Source: Heliopora coerulea
Lineage: Eukaryota; Cnidaria; Anthozoa; Scleralcyonacea; Helioporidae
Assembly (NCBI GenBank): GCA_030142905.1
Contig: JASJOG010000674.1
Span: 1 to 64,000 of the forward strand
Direction of reading: 5' to 3'
DNA length: 64,000 nt
Below the pieces are notes generated by a model. The model was given only the letters and a program-made list of their open reading frames with translations. It ran no database searches and had not been told where the DNA came from. This document shows, one piece after another, positions 54,650 through 64,000 of the stretch; the stretch's first letter is position 1, and the number at the start of each line of letters is the position of its first letter. Made by a program: the position numbers and the translations under genes.

Positions 54650-56876
54650 GTTGTTGGTATGCTGCAGGAATGTCGATGTGTCTGTTAATTGCGAGGTACT
54701 CTAGGCTGTGCCATGCTTCTTTGAATCCTCGTGCGTGTCTCGTGTCCGCATGGTTGAGAATTGTTGTTAGTCCAGTTAAATCTGTGGTCGTTGTTGGTGA
54801 CGTGAGTTGCCGGTAGGGATCGTGGATCTTGTCGTTTGATGGCGTTTTTGTGATTCCGTTATACGTGATTTAATAGTTTTTAATGTCTCGCTGATGTAAG
54901 CCTTGTTGCAGTCCCTGCATAGAATCATGTTGTTACCGAACGCACTCCGATTAAGCAACGAAGACATTTTCGCGCTTTTTTTGTGTCAGACAATAGAACC
55001 ACTGGGGGGAATATAGTGTATACGAAGATTCGACCGAGACAGTGTGAAGCGAGAAGTAATTACTGAAGTGTTCGTGCTTTTCCCGACGAAGATTGTAAAC
55101 TTTAAGATCAAAGGTGAGCAGGAGGAAGCTAATCGTTTAGAAGATTCGTTGCGTTTATGTTGTGAGGCAATTAGACTCATTCTTATTAAATAAATATACA
55201 TGAATGTGGTCCCGGTCTCCACTTTCGTATCTGTGACGGCTTACGAGATATAAGAGATACTATCGTTCGAAGTCGCATTCGTGAACACATGTGTACTACG
55301 TTGTGTCTGCCAAGGCTGTCGAGTTGGTCTTCATGTTTGGTGAATATGGATTTGAGTTTGTTCGTGGGTTTATGTGCCACTTTAAAATTGTGTTTTTCTA
55401 GTATTATTGACGTTATCTCGGTGATTTTTTTGAATATAGGGAAGAGTTATACGTCTGATTGGTGTTTCGTTTTCTTGGATGTTCGTGTCTTGCGTTCGGT
55501 TCTACTGTTTTCGTTTGTGGAAGGAGTCAAGGAAATGCTTTGGGTAGTTGTTTGGATAGTTGTTGGAAGTTGCTTTCGAGAGGTTTCGTAGATGTAATTG
55601 AATTCATTCTACTTAGTTTCCGCTGTGCTACAATGTGTGTCTATGCGATTGAAGAGAGCTTTGAGGTAGCTTATCTAGTGTTGCGTGGGGTGATTGCTGT
55701 TGTAATTTAGTATTTGGTCGGTGTGTGTCTTCTTTCTGTACACCTGAGTTTCAATTGATCCGTTGTTCGTTCTTGTTAATAAAACGTCTAAGAATACAAT
55801 TTGTCCGCCTTTTCCTTTTTTCATTGTGAATGTGATGCCGTCTGTGATGTTGTTGATTGCGTGAAAGAAGTTTTCGATTTGGTGTGTCTTCGCAAAGGAA
55901 AGTACATCGTCGACGTAACAATCCCAGAGTTTTACGTTGTTGTCGTAGGCGAGTGCTTGGTGTCCTAGATCTTTCATGACGGCTTCGGCGAGGAAGCTAG
56001 AGAGAGGTGAGCCCATGGGTATGCCAGAGGTTTGTTGGTAAAATGTTCCTTCAAATTGAAATTCAGTTGATAGACAAAAGTCTAGTAGGTCTAGGATGTC
56101 GGTTTTGCTTAGTTGGGTGTTGTCTGTCCATGATGAGTTTGTTGTTAGAAGCTGGTTGGTTATTTGTTTGGCCGTCGGTATAGGGATGGATATAAATAGG
56201 GAGACAACGTCGAAGGATATCACAGTCTCGTTGGGTTCGATTTTGAGGTCTTTTATAAGATGGAATGTGTTGGCGTTTGTAACGGAATGAGTTGAAATTT
56301 TCACAAGGGGTTGGACGATGCTGATTAGGTATTTTGAGAGTTCGTACGTGGGTGAGCCAGGTAGAGAGACGATGGGGCGCAGTGATATTTTCGGTTTGTG
56401 GTTCTTGGGTAGTCCATAGAAGCGGACGGTAGTAGCATCGGATGGTCTGATCTTCAGGTAGTTCTTGTTATCTAATTTCTGTTGATCGTTCAGTGACATA
56501 AGTTTCTTGTTGAGGCGGGATATGGTTGTTTTTGTCGGGTTCTTGTCGAGTTTTTTATATGTATTCTTGTCTTGAAGTAGTTCGTTTGCTTTGTTGACAT
56601 AGTCTGTTCTGTCCATTACCACTGTGGTTCTTCCTTCGCCAACTGGTAAGATAATTATGTTGTTATCGTTTTTGAGGTTGTTCAACGTTTTCCGTTTAGT
56701 TTTGGTGATATCGATTGGTTTCTTGTGGTAGTGTAAGTGGGAGGCGAGTTGGTGTCGGATGTTGTTTGCTGTGTGTTCTTCAATGTTGGCGGTCTTTAAG
56801 GCGTGTCCCAAGTCTGCGATGAAATCCAACTGGTTGGCGTCTTCAGTGTTGCAATTCAGTCCTTTCGAAAGCAAGT
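54650..56876 (-). pseudogene. Penelope-like retroelement: RT plus degraded GIY-YIG
   Basis: The minus strand carries a 399-codon frame (56874-55675) covering the PLE reverse transcriptase: KPIDITKTKRKTLNNLK, RFYGLPKNHKPKISLRPIVS, ISFDVVSLFISIPI (motif A), SGIPMGSPLSSFLAEAVM and CYVDDVLSF (YVDD catalytic pair). The RT tail (VFLDVLLTRTNNGS) leads to THTDQILNYNSNHP, then frames break. GIY-like (RHNVV) and CNKAYISET pieces at 55.3 and 54.9 kb show the decayed nuclease. The N terminus is missing at an inversion breakpoint (56876). Confidence 0.85.
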
Positions 56877-56879
56877 GTC

Positions 56880-56995
56880 TTTCTTATTTCACGCAATCAG
56901 CAACATCACAGACGGCATCACATTCACAATAAAAAAGGAAAAAGACGGACAAATTGTATTCTTAGACGTTTTATCAACAAGAACAGACAAGTGAT
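56880..56995 (+). pseudogene. Inverted PLE RT piece
   Basis: The plus strand encodes FHAISNITDGITFTIKKEKD and GQIVFLDVLSTRTDK, the same RT segment found on the minus strand near 55780-55870. It is fused head to head to the truncated N-terminal end of the larger copy. Confidence 0.8.
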
Positions 56996-57142
56996 GTAGT
57001 GATCCGAGAGCAAGGGAAGGTTTTTGGATTGAAAAATTAAAATTTTATGCTCCTCTGGAATTAAATGTAATGGAGGTCTGAAATCTATGTGAATTTAAGG
57101 AAGAACGTTAAGGTATATAAGGACTCCATCTTTGAACAATTT

Positions 57143-57180
57143 GAACTGCTGAAGAAGGGGCCAATCCTCGAAACGTAAGT
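57143..57180 (+). ncRNA. Hammerhead-like motif
   Basis: Plus strand: CTGAAGA - A - GGGG-CCAAT-CCTC - GAAACGTA. The core fits CTGANGA..GAAA. Stem III is minimal (ACGT) and stem I is weak. It has the same layout as the degraded motif at 40566-40600. It lies downstream of the plus-strand PLE piece. Confidence 0.5.
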
Positions 57181-57410
57181 TTTTCTCTTTTTTAATAAAG
57201 TTTGTTATTGATGATATAAGATTTTTAAACTTTATGTTGAGTGGGCTTTTGATGATTTTATATATATATGAATTGTCATGAAAAGTTCCTCTCCACGTAT
57301 ATCTCTGACGATGTATATATATATATATATATATATATACATAGATAAGTGAGATTTTTGTTAAAAATCGTACGAAGAGAGTGCTCAGTACCAGAGTAGA
57401 GCGAATTACA

Positions 57411-57576
57411 ATAGCAAGACAAGGTAAACTTGGGTTACTTCATAAAGATTTACTACAAATTTGTTTCGTATGGCAAACTGGGCCTGCCACAGGTATGCCA
57501 GTTTGCCAGTTTGCCGTACGAAACAAATTTGTAGTAAATCTTTATGAAGTAACCTAAGTTTACCTTGTCTTGCTAT
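57411..57576. repeat. Palindrome containing two hammerhead 3' halves
   Basis: Arms 57411-57489 and 57499-57576 are close reverse complements. Each holds GTACGAAACAAATTTGT or a near match, the 3' half of the long-stem-II hammerhead, but CTGATGA is missing and the GUC site reads GUA. The upstream phrase GAGTGCTCAGTACC..GTAGAGC is shared with the 49.3 and 51.7 kb PLE ends. Confidence 0.75.
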
Positions 57577-57625
57577 TATATATATACATATATATAAACG
57601 CAAATCGAAGGCAAATTTTTGCTTG

Positions 57626-57675
57626 CTGTCGCTACTCTGAGTTTCACGCGCTTAGGCGATCATCAGACAACTGAC
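57626..57675 (-). ncRNA. Hammerhead ribozyme, type I (minus arm)
   Basis: Minus strand: GTTGT - CTGATGA - T.CGC-CTAAGC-GCG.T - GAA - ACT CAG AGT - A - GCGAC. Stem I uses two G.U wobbles. Confidence 0.7.
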
Positions 57676-57827
57676 AGATCATTTATTTATTAATACTCTT
57701 AAACATTACAATGTTATGTTAGGCGGTGTCTTGTTACGTGTCGGCACTTGGTGAGAAGTGCCGACACGTAAACACCACCTAACATAACATTGTGATGTTT
57801 AAGTGTATGATTAAATAAATGATCTGT

Positions 57828-57875
57828 CAGTTGTCTGATGATCGCCTTAGCGCGTGAAACTCAGAGTAGCGACAG
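57828..57875 (+). ncRNA. Hammerhead ribozyme, type I (plus arm)
   Basis: Plus-strand mirror of 57626-57675, with loop CTTAGC in stem II and the same stems I and III. Confidence 0.7.
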
Positions 57876-57937
57876 AAAGCAAAAATTTGCTTTTGATTTG
57901 CATTTTCGCTCTGCCTATTGCTTCTGTTACATCTTTC

Positions 57938-57942
<5 letters not shown>

Positions 57943-57977
<35 letters not shown>
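57943..57977. repeat. (AT)n microsatellite
   Basis: Uninterrupted AT dinucleotides beside the ribozyme palindrome. Confidence 0.9.
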
Positions 57978-57982
<5 letters not shown>

Positions 57983-59549
57983 ATACTTAATAAATAATAT
58001 ATTAAATGATGTAGTTTTTTATTAAATTGATATATATATACTTAAATTTATGTATGCAGTAATTGTGCCCTAAACGGCCCAAAGAAATGAAATTATAACA
58101 CAAAATTTACCTAAATATGCAAAAATTGAAAGATGATATGACGAAGGCATGTTATCTCTGTTTTCCCTGTTATTGGAGGAAAATTTAAATTTTAAATCCC
58201 ATTACATAACAACGACATTGCCTTCAAGTCAAATTTTATAAACTTTTTTTAAAAATTTTGTTGAACCTTCTTCCAACACTTGTTAAATGAAATGACAGGG
58301 CCATTTATTTATTTCCTAGCTGGATCAGGCTTTGACAAATTTACTCTGAGTAATGCTAGACGAATATAGTGGTCAGGGCAAGAAATCTTGCCGGTAAAAA
58401 GTGAAAAGAGTTTTCATACGGAATTGTAAAGTGTTGGAAGAGGTATAGAACATGTAGAGACTGATTTGACTTTGTAGCAGTTTAAACACTTTACAAACAT
58501 TTATTGAAAACATAAAATATTTATCGTTCGGGATATAGGCGTAGAGTTTTGATGTTGCCAGGGGGCGAAACTGAAGGCATGTGTGCCTGACCTTAAGATT
58601 AGTGGCTGTTAGAGGTTCTATGGAAATTGGCTAATTTTTTAATTTGAACCAGCTGACCTAGCAACCCGTCTGCTGGAATTAGTACCTTTGGATAAACGTT
58701 TTCAGAAACATTTAAAATTTGGCATCCTGCCATTAATATACTTCAACTCAACATTGACACTAGATAAGACTAAACAAACAACTCAGTCATCAGCACATAA
58801 CATTAAAATATTGACCAAGGATATACTAGGCGGAAATCGTAGTCGTAGGATGAATATTAATGCCCAGCTCAAAATTCGAATGTGAATAGCCATGACAGGA
58901 TAAAACACGACAAATAACAAAACATGTTAGTTTAAACAAGCTTTACTGACGTTTCGTTGCTAACGCGCAACATTATCACTTTGAAAATGTTGCGCTTTTC
59001 TAAATGAAGCGGAATTCGCTTCATTTATTGAGCTGCTTAATTTGTGTTAGTATTATGTACGTGCAGGAGATATACATTCACACTCTCCACAATGGACGCT
59101 TGTTGTAGCCAGCGAGAAAATAAGGAAAAGCAGCAAAAATAGACATAAGAAAAATTTTTGACCTTGTTTTGTCGAAACTTTACGAAGCCATTGTCACAAC
59201 TTAAGTGAAAATAATAAAAAAAATGTTCGTATTTGTAAAACAAGCAAAGGTTCAGAGCACGTTTCACAACTTGGCAACCACAAAAAAAAAATCAACACCA
59301 TGTTTGTTTACTTTTAAAAACACACTATAGCTCTGCACTAACTAATTAATGCTTGTGTTTAGTTGATAAATATTGTTGATTGACCTGAAACTGTGTTCAC
59401 CATCCACGAATGAGCTTTTGTTGGATATTCTTAATGATATGGGAGTTTCATGTGATTTGCAAACAAGATTAAATGTCAATTGATATAATTCAAATTTATT
59501 ATTTACGCAATTTGTGGCGTAATAGCTTCATCTTTAAATATTTGAACAG
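57978..59549. other. Unassigned DNA upstream of the 59.6 kb gene
   Basis: No exon recognised. A GACGTTTCGTTGC..GCAAC segment near 58948-58975 resembles a worn PLE end. First exon and promoter of the downstream gene may lie here but I cannot place them. Confidence 0.4.
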
Positions 59550-59559
59550 TTATATGTAG

Positions 59560-60528
59560 CTAACAACAAAGATCCAGGAAAATGTGACTTCAAATCAAGA
59601 GGAAAGAAAGTAATTGTGGTTGATACCAAAGACAATGACCGAGTACTAATATGTATTAGAAGCAAGGGAGAATTCAACTGGAAACCACTGGACAGTAAGT
59701 GAAGAATCGTGTAAAACTATTTAATATATTGGTTGAAATGTGTCCCAATCAAAATTGTTTTGTACGCACATATGTTCTTATTTCATTAAAGATGCTCCAT
59801 TTTTGGGGGAGTATTTTCATCCAGCAGATGACTGTTCTGAGATTGTACGAAAGAGAACTGATGCTGACAACGGATTTTACTGGGTCAAGCCATTTGGTTT
59901 GCAGAAGGCAACAAAGGTACCTTAAGCCAGTATAAACTCCAAGAATCTTAGGTTCTTTAACTTTAATGTAACTTACAAAATTTATTGCTATAAAACGAAG
60001 GCATAATTTATTTTCTTAATCACAGGTCTGGTGTGATGTTATCACTGACGGTGGGGGATTCATGTTAATTGGTCGCAAGGATAACCCTGTATCTTGGACC
60101 CTACCTTCTAATGCCGGAGTCGTTTCTCCATATGGGAAACCACATTGGTCAAGCATGTTTGGTAATGTGTCAATGCTGGAATTCAGAATTCAAGTCTCTA
60201 CAACAAATAATTTAAAAGATTCCAAAGCTGACTGGTGAGATTGAATGAGTGAGATTGACTTATTTCACATGTGTTTTCCTCATACTCTAGGTTTGCTTTT
60301 AGGAAAGACTAACATGTCGATTTTATCTTCGCCCTGATAAGGCTTTATCGATTCAAAACCCCACGTCGCTTGGAGGAACTTCTTATGAGCGATCAAGGGG
60401 GATGCACAAATCATTATCCTGGAGTTGGATACATTGAATACGTTAAGGATCTGCTCAGCAAAAGACTCGCTACTCAAAACTTTCAATGTTCCCGATTTGG
60501 ACCACCGTATATTCCAAACTTGGGATGG
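59560..60528 (+). pseudogene. Fibrinogen-like secreted protein gene, partial, with in-frame stop
   Basis: Four exons are visible: 59560-59694 (KDPGKCDFKSRGKKVIVVDT), 59792-59916 (GEYFHPADDCSEIVRKR and FYWVKPFGLQ), 60026-60234 (VWCDVITDGGGFMLIGRKDN and SWTLPSNAGV) and 60291-60528 (GYIEYVKDL, NFQCSRFGPPY). Acceptors, donors and phases agree, and a donor at 60529 points to more exons downstream that I cannot identify. WCD..TDGGGF.L plus the upstream cysteine is the start of a fibrinogen-like fold; the rest differs from FReD genes A and B. The fourth exon has TAA at 60310 in the frame that the downstream conserved residues also use, so this allele is broken or the exon start is misplaced. The first exon could instead begin at 59550. 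Confidence 0.6.
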
Positions 60529-61781
60529 GTAAGTTAAGAAACGAAAGTGTAAAATTTTATGTTTAGTACCTCATGACGTTTAAGTGTGAGGTAAGTGCCA
60601 CTAAGAAGCTGGCAAACGCGTTCTTCGAGGTATGTCGTTTAAGTGAATGAAGTATCACGTTAAGCTCATTGAGTTCTACATATACCAGAGTGTAGGATCT
60701 GCATATTCTGCCTGCTTTTTCTTGTTAAAATGCTAGTAGCAAATGCTCAATTATTTCGTAATAAAACGTCGGAGCAGAGCTTTCTAAAATGAAAATCCCT
60801 GGATATTTATTATGAAAAAATTACAAAACATATTGTCTTCACTTTTAAACCAGTTTGTATATTATCTGAGCTAGCTTTCTAAAATGAAAATTCCCGAGAT
60901 ATCTATCGTGAAAAAACTACAAATATATTGTTCTCAATTTTAAACCAGATCATATTTTATCAGTATATCAGTACGCAGTATTTGACTGCAAATGCATTAC
61001 ACGATTACTGACAAACAATAAGTAAAATGAACTAGAGGTTCAACATCAAGCTCAACATTAAACATTTAAGTATTCTTTAGATTCAATTAACATCTGGCAA
61101 GGTTATAGAACTCTTGTAAATTAATTCCTTCAAGCTCTTGGAACCTTTTCAGGTTCTTATAATGCATGATAATAAACATTTCTCAAGGAAATTACTTGCT
61201 AAAATGTTATCATTATCCTCAATGCTTTGTTCTTCCTAAAATACTCAAAGTAAACGCTGGCATAATGTACAAATGCACTATTACGTGGTCAACTGGCAAC
61301 CAGTTTTGGTCGTGCTCAGTACTTGATTCACCGGCTATGGGCTTGCTGAAACTGTTTGCCAAAAAGTCCCTCGGTGTTCACCACTTCAGATTTTTGTTTT
61401 AGGTCAATCAATTATGGTTTATGTTCGATGCAGCAGTATTGCCTTTTTTTCAAATACTTCAATCATCGAACCTTATGGCTTTCTAATTTTTTTCCATGAA
61501 CAATGCTTCACTTGCATTCCAAATAGTATTCAATTCATCGAATTAGGCATCAATGTAGGTGGTTGGTCCAGGTCTTAACTCGAATTTTTTCAACGCAAAC
61601 GGCTAAATGCGAAGAACACTTGCCCGAAGTAAAAAACGAAGATAAGTGATTTGTCTGACATCCAAAAACTGAAACAAAAGAAGAACAAAAACGTGCAGGA
61701 TCTTGATTAATTAACATATCTCATAACACACCCACAATTCATTGTTTCAATTGAAAAGCTAAATAGTTTATTTTTCTCATT
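60529..61781. other. Unassigned DNA downstream of fibrinogen-like exons
   Basis: It should hold the remaining exons of the gene, but no conserved segment is recognised. It contains the direct repeat at 60778-60967. Confidence 0.35.
60778..60967. repeat. Two tandem units of 95 bp
   Basis: AGCTTTCTAAAATGAAAAT.. at 60778 recurs at 60873 with about 80 percent identity across the unit, including TTTTAAACCAG. Confidence 0.8.
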
Positions 61782-62047
61782 AAGCCTGGTTTACACGTAA
61801 GCATAAGCACAAGTATACAGACAAGACAAAAGGCAAAACAAAGGTATGAAGTCAAGCCTGCAACATAAGGATCGTCTTAAGCATAAGAGTAAGATCGTAA
61901 TACAAGCATAAGCCAAGAGCCGAAACGAAAGACCAAACAAAGAAAAATTCTGGTTGTATTATCTTAGCAAATCACAGAGGAGATAACTTGCTTAGTTTTC
62001 GAACAGATCTTCTCCTTATGTTTATGTCGCTCGTGTAAACCAGGCTT
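61782..62047. mobile_element. MITE, 266 bp, AAGCCTGGTTTACACG ends
   Basis: The left end AAGCCTGGTTTACACG and right end CGTGTAAACCAGGCTT are perfect inverted repeats of 16 bp, with weaker pairing further in. The interior is A-rich with repeated AAGCATAAG pieces. There is no coding. Target duplication is not clear, so the superfamily is open. Confidence 0.75.
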
Positions 62048-62065
62048 TGATACTTCGCAGTGTGA

Positions 62066-62305
62066 AAACCTTTCAAAGAATATGATTACCACTTATCACA
62101 CTGCTCCCCTTTGGAAACAGTGTGATAAACCACCAATAACATGCTAATGACTGAATATCTTAATTTCTGACGACCAACGTTTCTTCGACCTAAAACTGAA
62201 AAAAAATGATTACGGATTTTATTGTGGATGGGTCAGGAGATAAGGTGGTTATGCATTGTACTCTCGTGTGATAAAGAATTTAACATCGCTTGTGAAGCTT
62301 GAACG
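62066..62305. repeat. Interspersed repeat, uninterrupted copy (partner 17258-18125)
   Basis: Reverse-complement match to the repeat split by the TTAA fold-back element. The junction region reads CTTCGACCTAAAACTG, where the other copy has the 546 bp insert. Confidence 0.65.
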
Positions 62306-63815
62306 ACCACTCAAGGAAACGTTTTGCACAGGGTGCGAAGCTATGCAACCTTTTAAAACCCAATATTTGATGGACGACTTGTATAGGAACCGAGGGGACT
62401 CCGAGGTTTCTCTTGTGAGTCTCCCGTGGGACTCGGGTGGTACTCCAGGGTGACTCCTGGGGCTTGTGCCCGCCAATAGTTTTTCAGAGTTGAGAATGAC
62501 TATAATTGGAAAGTCAAGGATAAACAAACCCAAGAATAAAGAGTTGACCTACAACGATTACTTTTCGATTTTCATACACAACAAATACTGACCTGATAGC
62601 CGATGATTTTTGTCCTTTTTCGTCTTCATATCTAGTCACTCGAGGGCTAATCTCAAAGACAAGTGGATAAGGGTAGCTCCCTTACTTAAGAAATCCCCCT
62701 ACGCCACTGTTGACTATCCTTGGCAAATCTGTTCACTACCTTTATAAATGTTGTCATTGGATTCTTAAATACTACTTGTTAAGTAAATAAATTTAATGTT
62801 GGTAAAGCTTTTTAGTGCTGTAAACTTGAATTACAATTTGTTAAATTTTCTCGCATTTCCAACCCAAAATTGATTTTTTTTTTTTTATGCTAAAAGAGGC
62901 CTATTTTTAAAGACTAAAACGTTTTGGGGAAAAGTCAAGAAAATTGGTTTCCAGCATATTATTTTTAATTCTTTTAATATAAACTGTGTTTCAGATACCT
63001 GGGACTTAACTAAATATATAAATATTCATTTTTTTTGGAACCCCTGACGGTGACTTTCGAAAGTCTAGAAGCATTTCCTAAAGAAACAATAATCTGATGA
63101 AGTTTGTGTTTATTACAATTCAATCAATTTAGTGTTTACACAGACATATTTTTATTCTCTTGGTAGCTCACCAATTGCTTGAACGCATTTTTAAAATAAG
63201 CAAATGCTTGTTACTTTGGCAACACCGTACCCCACCCAAATAATTCAAACCTTCCTCAAATGCGGAGACAGCCCCGAAAAAGTGGGGGGGGGGCTAATGG
63301 CTATAGGATGTAACTTAGCATGGAAGGCAAATAACTTGTTGAATAGTTTTTGCAAGACATTGTTTCAACAAGTGTTGTAAAGCTGTATGACTTTCATAAA
63401 TTGAGCTTTTGTTTACGATGAAAACCACGCAAAATGCTTGATTTCTTATGGCTGGTAGATACCAGCACGAACATTTCAGGACATGTCCACGATCGCCTCT
63501 CCACAGTTTTAGTTTTATTGATCAATTATTACTCTTTAGTCGATGACTTTTTTCCACTTGATGTTACACCACATTTCCTCCAGATGTAAAGATTCATAAA
63601 ATATAAAAGTTCAAGTTTTGGATTTTTTGGCAGAAATGGGGGGCTCAAGCCCCCCTTGCCGCCCCTATATCCCTGCCCCAGTTCCTAAACTACGAACCTT
63701 AAGTGAGTAATATATTTTACTTCAAAACATTCCACCAGATAGAATTCGTATATCTTGCATTTTGTTACAGCTATATACGCTTTGAGCATTCGCTCATTTA
63801 AATCAAGCGTTTGTT
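62306..63815. other. Unassigned DNA
   Basis: No gene recognised. It contains a poly-T run near 62876-62886 and a poly-G run near 63281-63293. Confidence 0.4.
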
Positions 63816-63997
63816 TAGACCTTATTCATAAATGACGCCATATTTGATATTCTTTTATATCTATTTCGATTAGACCTTATAGCCTCATCTTAGAGCAGAA
63901 ATTCTTTTGAATTTCGTACACAATAACGAGACTTTGCGAGCTAATTGATATGCTCATAAAAAATATTAAATAAGGTGCCATTTATGAATAAGGTCTA
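63816..63997. mobile_element. MITE, 182 bp, TA-flanked
   Basis: TAGACCTTATTCATAAATG at the left end is matched by CATTTATGAATAAGGTCTA at the right end. TA at both extremes fits a Tc1/mariner-type target duplication. The interior is AT-rich and non-coding. Confidence 0.75.
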
Positions 63998-64000
63998 TAC

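Larger units (their letters stand above)
57605..57895. repeat. 290 bp palindrome carrying two opposed hammerheads
   Basis: The arms run from about 57605 and 57895 inward to the centre GTGCCGACAC-like hairpin near 57735-57772. Each arm contains a full type I hammerhead (57626-57675 minus, 57828-57875 plus). Design equals the 166 bp palindromes but the sequence is a different subfamily. Confidence 0.8.

Noticed and set aside
58930..58985. Possible hammerhead on minus strand (stem GTTGC/GCAAC before GAAACGTC)
   Set aside because: The CTGATGA box is changed at two invariant positions (GTGATAA); only a worn PLE end can be claimed.

Overview
The window looks like an accessory, repeat-dense stretch of an invertebrate nuclear genome, most likely an anthozoan cnidarian (sea anemone or coral). 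The evidence is split genes with GT-AG introns, secreted fibrinogen-domain (FReD) lectins with a PAN/apple-like module, a C-type lectin exon, TTAGGG-type telomere repeats, Penelope-like retroelements (PLEs) with GIY-YIG domains and hammerhead ribozymes, and a LINE of the L1/Tx1 type. Single-copy DNA is AT-rich; the LINE is clearly GC-richer. The taxon is inferred from gene content, not proven.

Layout. 1-9517: two copies of one LINE, head to tail with no sequence between them; the first is cut by the window edge and the second is a complete 7.25 kb unit with a repeat-bearing 5' leader, ORF1 with a zinc knuckle, ORF2 (endonuclease, reverse transcriptase, C-terminal zinc-binding region) and a 3' hairpin. 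Its 3' end abuts the 3' end of a FReD gene. 9821-12566 (minus): a FReD gene whose five exons join in frame. 12.6-19.6 kb: non-coding DNA with palindromes, including a 546 bp fold-back element flanked by TTAA. 19954-25220 (minus): the last two FReD exons of a paralogue, split by a 4.6 kb intron. 25.5-31.9 kb: a PLE tail, a hAT-type MITE with an 8 bp target duplication, and unassigned DNA.

32.0-39.5 kb: a decayed, very AT-rich virus-like (Polinton/Maverick-like) element. It has a short divergent minus-strand gene, a large broken gene, a fibre/adhesin-like gene, small membrane and acidic protein genes, a one-finger zinc protein, and a replication gene that carries protein-primed-type DNA polymerase B motifs, the last motif of an SF1 helicase and a GIY-YIG-like tail. 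The middle of that gene is deleted.

39.8-58 kb: a graveyard of PLE fragments in both orientations, telomere-like repeats at 42.1 kb, a C-type lectin exon at 44.1 kb and many AT microsatellites. At least a dozen segments fold as type I hammerhead ribozymes, several in inverted pairs. 59.55-60.53 kb (plus): exons of a more distant fibrinogen-like gene with one in-frame stop. The window ends in MITEs and unassigned DNA.

How it works together: the host genes are secreted, lectin-type recognition proteins, of the kind that commonly sits in duplicating clusters. The rest is mobile DNA at different ages, from nearly identical (two 166 bp ribozyme palindromes) to heavily decayed (the viral element).
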